DNA from: Vermamoeba vermiformis
Taxonomy: Eukaryota; Tubulinea; Echinamoebida
Assembly (NCBI GenBank): GCA_045837725.1
Contig: JBEWZL010000239.1
Coordinates: 62,001-126,000, forward strand
Reading direction: 5' to 3'
DNA length: 64,000 bases
Position numbers and translations under genes: made by a program. Positions 23,267 to 34,900 of the stretch are shown here, piece by piece (the first letter of the stretch is position 1; every line of letters begins with the position of its first letter). A model generated the notes under the pieces. It made no database searches. It was not told the DNA's origin and worked only from the letters and a program-made list of their open reading frames with translations.

Positions 23267-25855
23267 ATGGAGCGTAATCCTAACTGGCTTGATGTCGATG
23301 ACTTCGATGTAATCATTCTTGGCACAGGATTTGCTGAATCTGTGTTGTCTGGGTAAGGAAAATTCTAATTTATTTAAAACACTCATGTCATGCAATATAT
23401 TTAAATGTATACCACTATTAAAGTGATGATAAGTGATATCGTTATTTTTCAAATAATATTTTTATTATTTCGAAATTGCAAACAATTCAAAATGCCCTCA
23501 TACTCCCTCTATATACATACGTATTAATAAACAATATAAATAGTGCATTTTCGCGAATCGGCAAACGTGTGTTGCATTTGGATCGAGCCGAATTTTACGG
23601 AGGAAATTACGCGACGCTTTCATTCGATCAAATCAATAGCTTCATCAAATCAACCAATATTCAAGGTAATAATATTATTACTATAGTAATCCGTTTGAGT
23701 AGGTCGATTTTAATTGAAAATTTGGATCTTCAGAAGCTACTTCTTTCGGAGACTTTTCTGTCGAATCTTTATTTGAAATATTACTATAGCTTATTAATTA
23801 TGCTATATAGACACGGGCGCAGTAGGAGAGAAGCAATGTGAGAGCGAAATTAAGCTGTCAAGCGGATCCAGCCCGTTCAAAAACAAGCAGATCGTCGTAC
23901 CTCACAAAGTACGTAACATTGTTTGCAACTATTTACCAAATTTCCTAATATAGTAATGATTTCATATTGTAGGAGGCAGAGCAATCAGAATCAGAAGAAG
24001 TATTTCCTAAAAAGGACAGTCGTCGCTTCAATTTAGATCTGACGCCCAAGTTGATGTGGAGCAACAGTCCCAATGTCGACTTGTTGATTCGTTCAGGTGT
24101 CGCGCGCTACTTGGAGTTCAGATGTTTGGAGCACACTTATTTGTATCAGAACAATACCTTGCAGCTCGTAAGTACCCCCGTACAATTACAACGCTTAATC
24201 CTTTTGAAATCTATTACCATATTTGGAAATGTAAAAAACTATAACAAGACAATAGGAAAGTATATTATGTTAATTAGGGTGAATTTGGATCCGGTTCTCA
24301 GGGCTTATAGATCCGTTTTTTGTATGACTCTTGGTTGTATCCTGGTACTAATGTGCTATACCATGATAGGTCCCGTGCTCTAAGAGCGATATCTTCTCGA
24401 ACAAATCAATTTCATTGCTCGACAAACGCACCTTAATGAAGTTTATCACGCAAATGACCACACCTGAAGAACTCGAGAAAATTCGTGCCGAGCACAGCAC
24501 TGAGCCATTTGAACAGTTTTTGACCTCGCGACTTTCAGTGAACTTACGCGCCTTCGTTTTGTACGCTATTTCGATGATTGGATCTGACCAAAGTGTCGAA
24601 GGTAAGGACAAATTTTCTACAGCGGATTATTTCCTTTTTTTGGCAATACTAATGGTACTGTATTGTAGCCAACAGGATCACAGTGGCTGAAGGCATTGAA
24701 CGGTTCCAGCGATATCTTGGCTCGTTGGGCCGTTACGGCAACACACCGTTCTTGTACTCACTCAACGGCACTTCAGAGCTCTGTCAGGCCTATTGTCGGT
24801 GAGTACTACCCGTTGAATATTATCACGTGGACTAACGGAGTCGCTGTAGATTGTCAGCGGTGTACGGTGGTTTGTTCGTGTTGCGCAGAACAGCTGCAAA
24901 GTTAATGCTCGAGACCGATGGTGACAAACAAAAAATCAAGTCGATTATTTGCACGGAAGGACAAGAACTCAAAACCAAGCACGTGATCGCGAACTTGGAT
25001 CACGCGTGCAACTTCATTGGACCGCAGGGCAAAAAGTAAGCGTTTGAAAAGTGAAGCTTTGCAAGTATTTTTCTGACGATGTTTTTGTCGTAGAACGCGT
25101 GGTACAGCAATTTGCATCACGAATAAATCATTGACAGGTGACACTTTGACACTTGGTGTCATCCCGCCCAACACTTTCAACAACAGTCACGTGATTTACA
25201 TTACACAGACCGAAGAGTCCGCGTACACTGCCCCGCACGGCAAATGTAAGTACCACCTGTGAAATTAATGCAAAGTAATCACGTGGTCGGCTACAATGAC
25301 TTGTTGTGATTGGACCAATCAGATATGAATTTTGTGCTAACATTACAATGCGTAGATGTGGTGCATCTGTTCGGCGAAGACATTGAACAGGCACGCGAGG
25401 CTTTGGAGCCAGTGGTGCACAGTTTATTCAAATTGAGCGATGAGCCTGACAGTAAGCAGACATTATTATCGTCATTACTATATATAGTATGCCTAATCAT
25501 ATGATCGGTATCAATAGACGACAAGCCCTTGCTGTTGTGGTCCGCGTACTTCAACCAAGAAATCAGATCTGTTGCTGACAGCGACAAGCCAGTCAATATG
25601 CACATCATTGCTGACCCCGACTTTGAATTGGACTTTGAACAGTCGTTGAAACAAGTGGAGGCGCTGTTCAAAGAGATTTGCCCTGGCGAGGAGTTCATTC
25701 CGACCGTGCCACATCCAGAGGACATTATTTGGGTATGTTAATTTGTCACACGTATACTATTATTATATATGTATTGGGGATGACGCTCTAATTGCTAAAT
25801 TTAGACTGAAGAGACTGAAGGTGAAGAAGAGAACAAAGCAGATCCGCTGCAATAG
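23267..25855 (+). CDS. CHM: Rab escort protein (REP/CHM; GDI superfamily)
   Basis: Presents newly made Rab GTPases to geranylgeranyltransferase II. 520 residues. The N-terminus has the GDI/REP Rossmann motif FDVIILGTGFAESVLSGAFSR and RVLHLDRAEFYGGN. REP rather than GDI is favoured by the resemblance to human REP1 at DLLIRSGVARYLEF, SKSDIFSNKSISLLDKRTLMKF and [32 protein letters not shown]. The acidic linker after the first 80 residues is also REP-like. Exons: 23267-23352, 23544-23665, 23811-23908, 23973-24167, 24370-24601, 24669-24798, 24850-25035, 25094-25245, 25356-25451, 25518-25732, 25805-25855. The REP/GDI distinction is probable, the superfamily certain. Confidence 0.92.
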
Positions 25856-26017
25856 AGCGGATGCATTATGTTTAACACGGATGCGAGTCAACATGCAAAA
25901 AGGTACAAAAAGATAAATAACAACTTATCGTACTAAAGGGCCCTGGTGATTGACACGGAGGTATAGTACTTTGAAAATAGATCCGCCTCGCAACACATTA
26001 GAGGCGACAATCTTGTG

Positions 26018-26029
26018 TGACACGTGTCA
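26018..26029. promoter_or_regulatory. TGACACGTGTCA palindrome (intergenic)
   Basis: Exact copy in the 255-bp spacer between the Rab escort gene and the membrane-protein gene, about 80 bp before the latter's start codon. The only one of the six exact copies outside an intron. Confidence 0.5.
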
Positions 26030-26110
26030 AGTGAGCTTTTTAATTTCAGGAGGTGCTAATTTTAATTTCGCATCAAATCATGATAGATTAAGCACCTAAT
26101 AGAGGCTACC

Positions 26111-28072
26111 ATGCGAACTCTATTATTACTACCAATACCGAGTGGTAAGTAAGAAAGCAGATCGCAACTATGCTTTAGCTAAAACGATTTATTTTATTGC
26201 TTTAATTAATTCGATTATTGCTAGATATAAAAACGCTCGTAATTTGCATAATTACGGTGCAAATGCTTACAAAATCAAACTGCTCGCTGATTGTTCACCA
26301 ATCCAACGGAACCGACATTAAATTGAAAGCTACATACAATCCAAATTCACCGTGGCCATTCAATATTACTGGAAAGCTATTAGTGCTCACTTCAGAGCAA
26401 AAAGATCGAATTGACAATTTAGATCTGACGGATATAATTGTGTTTATCGGAAATTATTCGATGTATTCCGCCATAAACACCGTGGAATATAGTCACAATC
26501 TCATAAAGAAAATCTATAATGCTAATGGCATGGTAAGCGATTTTTCTGTTTATAAGAAAGGAATTTATTTGTCGATCACGAAACAGAGGGCAGTTTTCCG
26601 AAATTTAGCTTTTCTTTTGTGTTCAATTTAGTGCTAAATATGCATCACTAGGGTGTAATAGCGGTAAAACCAGAGCCTGATGCGTCCGAAAACAGTTTAA
26701 TCTACGTCATGACCTCATCTTACCTCCTGTTTCCGATCCCGTACGTAGCAATTAATAGAACGGTAAGTTATTCCTATCATAGGCAATTGATAAGTAATTG
26801 AGTTATAATTTGTGCAATTTATTCAGAATGAAGCAAAATTACGACAAAAATGGAACGAATCCAACGGGGAACTAATGGTAACTTTAATATCAGGTAAGTT
26901 GGAACGCTATCAATTACCAAAATAGTATTAACTTATAAAATTTCATTCTTGTATACCTCGTGTGCTCGGTAAATTGATATTCTAACATTATTTTAGACGA
27001 CTTCCCTTTGATCCAAGTTGGTCGGATGCCGCCAGTTGTCTTCTTCGTATCATTTACCTTGGCATGTGCTATAGCATCTTTTGTATACGTCGGACACCAA
27101 ATTTATCAATTCCGAGCCGGTTCAAGTTTCTCAAAAATTGCCTTGATCTGTTGCCTGATTTCAAACTCAGGTAAGGGCCCTACTAAACGCTTATTATTGT
27201 TCTAATTGTATTACATAGCACTAATAATAGAACGATCGCTCGTGCTGTCATTTGTCTACACGACCACGGTCCCTTTCCCGGTCATCACTTTATTCATCAT
27301 TGCCGGAGTTTTCTTCACGTACTTTGCCGCGTCGTACATTGGAATCTATTGGGCCACACTAGTGTTCACTGATATGCAAGTCGAAATGAACAGCAAAACA
27401 GCGTTCTGGTGTTTATTGGCTTACTACTTAGTAAGTGGATCCGGTGTGCCATACCTGGTTCCGTCCATTAAATTTCTTATCATAGCCCGCCTATCTTCTT
27501 GATACCTTCGGCAATGCATTCTACTTGCCCATCGCATACTACATTGAAATTATCTTCCTTGCCATAGCAGGGGTAAGAATGTTAAAGGGTCGTAAACCTT
27601 GTGTCTCACCGCAATTCCATTACACAGCTTCTGGCAACTTTTTTTATCGTCGTCGGTGCCAAACGAATTTACACATTGCAGCATATGGATGCAGGGATCA
27701 TAGAGAAGAGAAAAATGAAGCGCCGAGTAAGTTCAAAGTGTTGACACGTGTCACTTGGATCTTCCTTCGTTTTACTTACTAAGACATTAACTGCAGCTTA
27801 TTCCTCTCATCCTCGTGACTGGTTTTTGCATCTTTGCAATTCTGATCAGCACGACCATTGGCAAGTTCGTCAAAGTGCCTGGTGACGCCATCGGCACAGC
27901 GACCGTTCAAACCGTCACGCGGTGTTTCGTCGTATTCTTTACCGTGGCTGCAAATACAACTATATCCGCACTGTTCAAACAACCTAAAACAGAGGATTCG
28001 TCGACACAGGCGATGGAAAGCATGACGGGAGGCAAGAAATATTCCCGAGAACCTGATGTTTCAACTAGATGA
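26111..28072 (+). CDS. Multi-pass membrane protein with lumenal domain
   Basis: 455 residues. The first exon and the start of the second give a signal-like hydrophobic N-terminus (TLVICIITVQML). An extracytosolic domain of about 190 residues with several N-x-S/T sites follows, then at least six hydrophobic helices (such as VVFFVSFTLACAIASFVYVG, ITLFIIAGVFFTYFAA, IPLILVTGFCIFAILIST) and a Ser/Thr-rich cytosolic tail. The layout (signal, ectodomain, about seven TM helices, tail) resembles GPCR-like proteins, but I recognise no family motif. Exons: 26111-26144, 26225-26532, 26652-26762, 26827-26893, 26997-27170, 27219-27430, 27486-27572, 27628-27726, 27797-28072, all in phase. Confidence 0.75.
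27742..27753. promoter_or_regulatory. TGACACGTGTCA palindrome (membrane-protein intron)
   Basis: Exact copy in the last intron (27727-27796) of the membrane-protein gene. Confidence 0.5.
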
Positions 28073-28537
28073 AGAGCAAATAGCAAGCGACGATTGATTG
28101 AACTCTGCAGTCATGAAGAGCAAGTCAGGCACGTCGTTAAGCATATGCTCCTCTCATTGCCGAACACTGTGTACAAAAATTCAAATCTCGCGCCGAGATT
28201 TTCTTGAAGAACGTCACGTGCGCCTGTGCGCTAGAGATCCTAAGGCCGATGATCGCTACATTGCTATTTAGCGTCATCTGCAAACGGAAGATACTTACTG
28301 TGACTCATCGCGTATGCACTATGCAATATGCAGTGCTGTGCAATCATAAAGAATAAGCCAGTTTTAGGTTTCGTTGAATTTTTCCTTGCCAAACGCAAAA
28401 ATTACGGCTGTTAATCAGGGCCAAAAAAATACCAGTTCTTATTAACGCCGTGCAGACAAAAGCGGCTATACCTTTCTTATTTCTTGCCGCCAGTATCATT
28501 ATCTTTTGTTGCTCGCAGACTTGTAGTATAAACGAAC
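28073..28537. other. Intergenic region with a perfect hairpin
   Basis: Spacer between the membrane-protein gene and the SAM-like gene. At 28183-28201 AAATCTCG and CGAGATTT form a perfect 8-bp stem around a CGC loop. The rest shows no gene I can support; a minus-strand open stretch at 28344-28568 is hydrophobic but runs antisense into the next gene. Confidence 0.5.
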
Positions 28538-28973
28538 ATGCTCGCGAATCGTAATACGAGAAATGCATTTACTTATGTTGAAGGTGATTATTTTTTGCGG
28601 CTTCTAGTACTTTCTGTCTATAAAAATTCGAATTATATTAGTGCTAATTTGCAAGGATTACGAAATTAGTAAAATAGACTCATCTTCTTCGATTTTTCCA
28701 GGTCACTGTACGCTGCCTTATTCGCCAAAACAAGTCATTACTTGGACAGCGGAAGAAGTTGCTGATGGGGCACGAAAATACTTGTACTTTCGGTACGAAC
28801 ACCAAGTAGCATTGTTAATACAGGCGAAACTTAATGGTCGTAAACTCCTTTCCATCAACACAATAGAGGAGTTAATGATTAAAGTAAATTTAGTTTATGG
28901 GCCTGCTTCGAAACTGTGGAATGCGATCAAAAAACTGAAAAATCAGCTCAGTCAACCGGGAATGCACAAATAA
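28538..28973 (+). CDS. Small SAM-domain-like protein
   Basis: Two exons (28538-28583 and 28642-28973) give 125 residues. The body reads ITWTAEEVADGARKYLYF, then LIQAKLNGRKLLSINTIEEL and YGPASKLWNAIKKLK. Spacing and hydrophobic pattern fit a sterile-alpha-motif domain (W..EEV..wL ... ing..LL.lt.e.L ... G...ki...I..L), with several positions off consensus. SAM domains mediate protein or RNA contacts; nothing here shows the partner. The start codon is inferred: the downstream open stretch has no ATG, and a 58-nt GT-AG intron joins it in phase to an upstream ATG. Confidence 0.55.
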
Positions 28974-29291
28974 TCCTTTGTAGTGACAACCATGTTACAT
29001 AATAATTTTGTCCGAACGCAAAATAACAAACGCAACTTGTCATATTCCTCAGTTAATAAACGAACGCATGTCATTGTGCATTAACCCTTTTACGAAAAGA
29101 GTATCTCCAATCTCAGGTCGAGCCGGTTACTACCAGAGAACGATTCAAATGAAAGCAATCGATCCGCGCTTCTGTATGACGGAGCGAATAACATTTATCA
29201 TGTAACTCTGACAAGAAAACTGATTCAGAACAAAAAACAATAAATAAAGCTTTATTTTTAGCACAAGTCAAGTTCTGCAAATATTACGCAC
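28974..29291. other. Convergent 3' region
   Basis: Tail-to-tail spacer between the SAM-like gene (+) and the EH-domain gene (-). Nothing beyond AT-rich 3' UTR sequence, with an AATAAA near 29240 that would serve the plus strand. Confidence 0.5.
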
Positions 29292-31591
29292 TTATTGGTT
29301 GTTGTTTCTTCGTTGCCAGGCCTGTTGTGCTTCCAGTGCAAAATTGCCTCCGAATCCACCTTGTGGCTGAGATTGTTGTCTCGGCGCACCGCCCTGTTGT
29401 TGATGACCGTGGTCTTGCGGCACTTTGTTCAACTTGGATCTGTCGAAGCCTTGAATGCCACTGCTCAAACCGCCCGAGGGAGGTGGAGGCGGGGCAGCAG
29501 GGGCACCTCCACTATTGCCAAAAACGTCACTCGGGCCATCATCAAAAAAAGGATTGGGTTGTTGTTGCTGTTGTTGCTGAGGCGCGGATCCACCAGTGCG
29601 CATAGCAGGACGAGAAGATGAGCCGGGCATAGGCATCTCGTCGTCATCGTCGTACGGGTTGGGTCGCTTGGCAGGCTGAGAAGGTGCGCTGGGGGCACTA
29701 GGAGCGCCTTGAGGACCGCGATAGAAATCTTCGCGGGGTGAAGGGAGGTTCTGTTGCACGGAGGCTTGTTGGTTGACTTGCGGGACTTGGTGTTGAGTGA
29801 CAGGTTGCACGGGCACTTGCGGGGCTTGTGGGGGCTGTTGAGCGGGTTGAGCCACAGCGCCAGTCTTAGCACCACGCTCTAATTGTCTGATGGTGTCTTG
29901 CGCCTCTTTCAATTGCTTGGCCAAGTCAGCTGAGCGTTGTCTTTCAGCGATCAAATCTGCCTTCAACGCCTCGAGTTGTTTTTGTGAGTCCTTGTATTTC
30001 TCAGCAAATGATCGTTCTTCGCGTCTCTTAATGGCCAATTGGTGGTTGGTCTGAGCGGAGGCCAACAAATTGTTCGGCAAAACAACGGGCAATTCCATAC
30101 CTGAAAAAAAGAATTAATTTTAGCTCGTAATAATCAGCTATGCGTACCTTGTTTCTTCATATCAACCAAGTGCATGGCAATGCAGAACTCAATGAGGGAC
30201 AATTGATCGTCCTTGTCAGCATCAGCGATGGCCCAGATCTGACCAACAGCACCGAAGCTCATGCCTTGCTTGCCAAAAATATCCATGGCCATGTGTGAGG
30301 GAATCTTGCCGGTCTCTTCGAGATCAATCTTTGCAAACATTTCTTCGTACTGTTCTTGCTTGTCACCCGGAATGTTCCACACGTCAGTCAAGTTGCCAGA
30401 AGGTGTGGGTTGGAAGGAGGGTGTGGCCATTGAGGAGCCAGTGGTGCCCGTGCTACTGAAGCCACCGAGAGTAGGTGTGGAGCCCAATGTCGGCAACGAC
30501 AACGAGGACGAGGAGAAGCTGGTGAGCGGTGAGGTAAGACCGCCAGGAGTGGGGTTTGAGCCCAACGGGTTCGTGCTGAACACGTTCAAACTGGGCGAAG
30601 AGTACGCGCTCAATGAGGGCGTGTCGGGCTGTGACAACACAGTTTGAATGGACTGCACGAGCGCAGCGGGCACGGCACGTGGCAAAGGCTGACCTTTCAA
30701 ACGAGCGTAGGTCAAGCCCATGGCCAACAAGTACTCGCGCAAGTTCAATCTGCCGTCCTTGTCAGTGTCTGCGAGCTCCCATAATGTAATCAAGTCTTCT
30801 TTGCTGATCGTGGTCTTTTCGAAGATCTGTTGTTTGGCTTCGAGACCAGTAATGTAACCATCGCGATCTGTGTCGTATTGTGGGAATAAAGCGCGGTACT
30901 TTGTAAGGTGCTCGGTCATGTTCCAGTTGAACTAAATGTTTATTAGATAATTTAAACGAAAATTCAAAAGCTCGAAAGAGAAAATCTTTTTTACGCCCGG
31001 CAAACAAAATCAAAGTTAAAACTGATCTAGTTTAAGAATAATAATTATAGCGTTATATAATAGCAAATAAAATTATTTTAAATTTTCTTAAATCGCTTTG
31101 AATTATCGCAATTTTTAGATTCGGGAGATTGAAAAAATAAATTCAAACTCACCCCTGAAGCATCGGTACTAGCGGAAGTTTGCGAGACAAATCTTCTAGG
31201 AGGCAATTGAATTCCAGTAAAATTAGGAAAACCGTGCTGAACGGCTGGGTTGGTAGCCTCATCTACTGACAAAGGTTTTCCGCTTTGAAACAATGCACAA
31301 AGACGTAAAGCCAAATAAAAATCGTCTCTTGAAGGGCTATATTATTATAATTAATACCAGCTCATTATTAATTTTTTGAACATTTTCCGATTGTTACCTT
31401 TGAGGAATGGTGGGATTAACAAGCTCCCAAATCTGCGCCAAAGTTAACTGAGGGATAGCAGTCTTGCGTAATAATTCAACCACATCATTTGTTCTCAGCT
31501 GTCCGTCATGATCCGAGTCGATAGTGTTAAACAAGTAGTCATAGACTTCTCGCTCTTGTTGATCGAGCTGGACTTGTCTTCGTCTTTGCAT
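29292..31591 (-). CDS. Three-EH-domain endocytic adaptor (Eps15/Ede1-like)
   Basis: 656 residues. EH domain 1 (residues 1-100; DSDHDGQLRTNDVVELLRK, then PSRDDFYLALRLCALFQSG), EH 2 (about 140-230; DTDRDGYITGLEAKQ, DTDKDGRLNLREYLLAM, both with EF-hand-like calcium loops) and EH 3 (about 320-400; IADADKDDQLSLIEFCIAMHLVDMKKQG). A Ser/Thr-rich linker separates EH 2 and EH 3. A coiled coil (about 400-470) and a Gln/Pro-rich tail with an NPF motif (PNPFFDD) follow. EH domains bind NPF peptides, so an NPF in the tail would allow self-association. Likely an early endocytic scaffold of the Eps15/Ede1/Pan1 type. Minus-strand exons: 31398-31591, 31153-31336, 30148-30931, 29292-30100. Confidence 0.9.
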
Positions 31592-31934
31592 TTTATAAAT
31601 TGATAAAAATAAACAAAGAGCTTTGTTTCGCTCCTAAAACTACAAAAATTATATGAGCAATTTTTTGTCTTCAGTTTTTCCTTCGCTCGAATTGCGGCGA
31701 CGGAATTTTGACCAAATATTTTACCTATTGAAAATGAAGAAAAGAAGTAGCATATGATAAGAGGCTCTCGGTAAGGCTGGTTTGCAAAGACGTAAAATAC
31801 CGAAATTGAAATGAGTTCCGAATGGGATCCACAAGTCACATTTAACGCTGCAAGGTATAATTTCATGCTGCCTCAAATATATCGTACAAAGATAGATTTA
31901 CAACGTTTATTATTTTGCAAAAGTACGCGAGAAA
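31592..31934. other. Upstream region of the EH gene / 3' region of the PH gene
   Basis: 343 bp between two minus-strand genes: the promoter side of the EH gene and the 3' UTR of the PH/coiled-coil gene. A plus-strand open stretch from 31811 overlaps the PH gene's last exon antisense and is not supported. Confidence 0.5.
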
Positions 31935-34900
31935 TTACTGCGTGGTGCTCGGTTGTGGCGTTACTTGCGCTTGTAATTTCTTATACTCGTTACGTAGCAG
32001 CTGTAACTTCGCTTTGTATGATTCTGTTGCGAAAACAAGGTCAGATCTAGCGAGTCCAACACAGATCTTCAAATCTACTTACCAATTTCTTTAACTGAGA
32101 GCTCTAACTTCACCTTCAAATCATTATTTTCTTTAGCCGTTAATTCAGTCCTTTGAACCATCTGTTGGAAGGTCTGATGGTTCTTTTGTTCAATTTCTTT
32201 GTTCTTTCGGAGTACTTGTAACGTCTGTTGATAGTTCTCTTTCAATTCAGCTATTTCTGATTTGACCGTGCTTTCGGTCTTAAGTTGCTTCTTAAGCTCT
32301 TCAATCTCCTTAATGTAGCCCTAAAGACATTATTAGAACTTGTTTCCAGATCGCATCTGAATCCGAACTTACGTTAATAGTCTTAGTCTTCTCCTCTTCA
32401 GATTTTTTGACTTTTTGCAAGGTCTGTGCAAATAATAATTTCAAGTCATCAACCTCTTTCTTGAGCAAGAGCTCAGACTTGATGTGTTTCTTCAACTCTT
32501 CGTTTTGACGTGCCAACTGTTCCTCGCGTTGTCTGTCAGGGCCAGGACTAGACATAAAGCTCATATGATCAAATGAACCTCCGTATGATAACGACATTGG
32601 CGAGGTCTCGTATGCAATAGAATGACGGGCCTGCATAACAATTAGCAACTATTTCCTAGTTGCATAAAGTGTCTATCTTACCATGATTGGCGTGCTCGGT
32701 GAATCGAAGTCAGGTCGTCGCACCAAATAAGGACTGTTCGGAGCATCACCTGCTTCCGATGTACGACGCACAAGTGTCGGGGTGAGAGTAGGCGTGCTAG
32801 TTTCAGGGGCACCAGACTCAGTCAAACGGCGCATCAAGGTCTGTTTCTCGGTGGCGTAGCTGAACAACAAGTTCTGCTTCTCCTTTTCGAAGCGCTCTTG
32901 TTGGACTTGAAGAGCGTTACGAGCAGACAGGAGCTCTTGTTGCAAGTTGGCGATTTGAGATTGCAAGTCGTGTTCCATGGTCATAAGTTGCTGATACTGC
33001 GCGATTTGGTGACGCAACTACATAGCATCATGAGTACAAAGCCATAAACACTGTGTTTTACGTACCTTGGCGTGTTCTTCTTTCAAAAATTCAAAGTTCT
33101 CTTCGCTGTAGTTCAAATCGGTCTTCGAGTCAAGACCGCCAGATGAACGACGAAGGTTCTCTAGATGTGAGACACGTGCCTTCAAGTTGTTGTTGTCTTC
33201 AATCAAACTGGAGACTTGTTTGACCAGCTTCTCATTCTCAAGCTCGAAATTGGATGTCTCCAACTTAATCGCTTGCATTTCAAGATTCCTTTTTAAAATC
33301 ATTAGGACCTGTTCGTGCTTGTAACATTAGCCCAAACTTACTTAATCTCGACTCGCTTGCGCTCTTCAGTAACCAGGGCATTAAGTTTCTTGACTTCGAC
33401 GTCAAATTTCTCACGCTCTTCCTTCGTGGCTTTAACGAACTCGTCGTGTCGAATAGTAGAGTGATTGAGCTTCTCTTTCAACTCGTCGAGCTCACGTTGA
33501 AGTTCAGCAGAGTTGTTAGGAGCAACCTCAACAGGCGGTGCAGATTTGAGTGCAGCAAGTTCATCGCGGACTACTTGCAAGTCATTGGTCAATTGTGCGA
33601 CTTGTTCAGCGTGCTTCTTCTTGGTCTCATCGAGCAGTTTGTTTGAGCTCTGAAGTTCTTCGCGGAGCTTAGCGGCTTGATCAGGGGCAATATCAGCTGA
33701 GCCTCGTGTAGCACCAATCTTCAACTGACCACCGCTCGTGTTCAGCGTCTGTCGTTGCATGGCTTGAAGCTCCTTTTGAAGAGACTCGATCTGAGCACCG
33801 AGATTCTCTTTGGTAGCTTGAAGCTCGCCTTCGTGCTCAACTTTTGATGTGACCAAGTCATTTTCCATTGAAGTCAACTGGAGCTTGGTGACCTCAAGTT
33901 GGGTCTTCAAGTCCTTAATCTCTTCGCGTGCAGTGCCTAATTCAGCTTCGAGTTTAGCGTTGTCTTCATTAGCCTTGCCGTAGTTGGCCTTGTCCTTGTT
34001 AAGCTCGTCAATGCTGTTCTGCAACTTCTCATTCTCTTGGTGCAAAGAGCTGATTCGTTGCTCGAGTTCTGCCTTTTCAGCGCTCAATTTGTCAACTGCT
34101 TCGCTGCTTCCAGTAGAGCGTTCCTTCAACTTATCTAGCTCTGCCTTCAATGCCTCTTTTTCAGCATTGGCACCCTCAACGTCCTTTCGTTGAGTCTCAA
34201 GTGAGGCTTGAAGGGTCTTAATCTCTTCTTCAAGCGATGCCTTGGCAGCGTTCAAATTCTCGACGAGAGCGTTGTTTGCAGTGAGCCCTTCCTTCAACTG
34301 TGCAATTTCTGCGTTCAAGTTGTTCTTTTCGCTAGTCATTTGATCCAACTGTTGGTGCAAACCAGCGGTGACGTTATTAATAGAGGCCTCGTTGGATAAG
34401 ACCTTGGACTGCAAGGACTTGACGGTTTCTTCGAGGCTTGCTTTAGAAGCATTGAGTTCTTCAACGAGTACGTTGTTCGAAGTAATAGTCTCGTTGAGTC
34501 TTTCTAATTCGCTGCTCAACTTGGCCTTCTCTTCATTCGCCTGTGCCAAGTCTTGCTTCAACTTGTCCACGACACCATCTTGTGAGGACTCGTCGGTTGA
34601 GAGCTTCTCTTGCAGAGACTTGAGGTCTTGCTCGAGGGCTGCCTTCTCGCTGGTCAACTGCTCCACGAGAGAGCCGTTAGCAGTGACACTCTCCTTCAAT
34701 TGATTGAGCTCCTCTTCTAGCTTGGTCTTCTCACTAGTGACCTGCTCCAATTGTTGTTGCAGTCCGCTAGCATCGTTTTGAGAGCTCTGTGAGGATGCAA
34801 GTTGATCTTGCAAGGTCTTCAATTGTCCGCTCAACTGTTCTCGTGCTTCGGTGGCCGATTTGAGCTCGTTTTGCACGTTGCTCAATTGCTCGGTCAGGCT

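Noticed and set aside
23267-25855. Rab GDI instead of Rab escort protein
   Set aside because: The N-terminal motif and the middle region follow REP1 ([11 protein letters not shown]...GELCQ-type), and there is an acidic insert absent from GDI.
28344-28568. Minus-strand open frame with a hydrophobic stretch
   Set aside because: Overlaps exon 1 of the SAM-like gene antisense, resembles nothing known, and has no splice or poly(A) support.
29008-29205. Short open frame after the SAM-like gene
   Set aside because: No ATG at the start, no similarity, and it lies in the convergent 3' region.
31811-32050. Plus-strand open frame beginning MSSEWDPQVTFNAARY
   Set aside because: It runs antisense through the last exon of the PH/coiled-coil gene, whose phase and stop are well supported.
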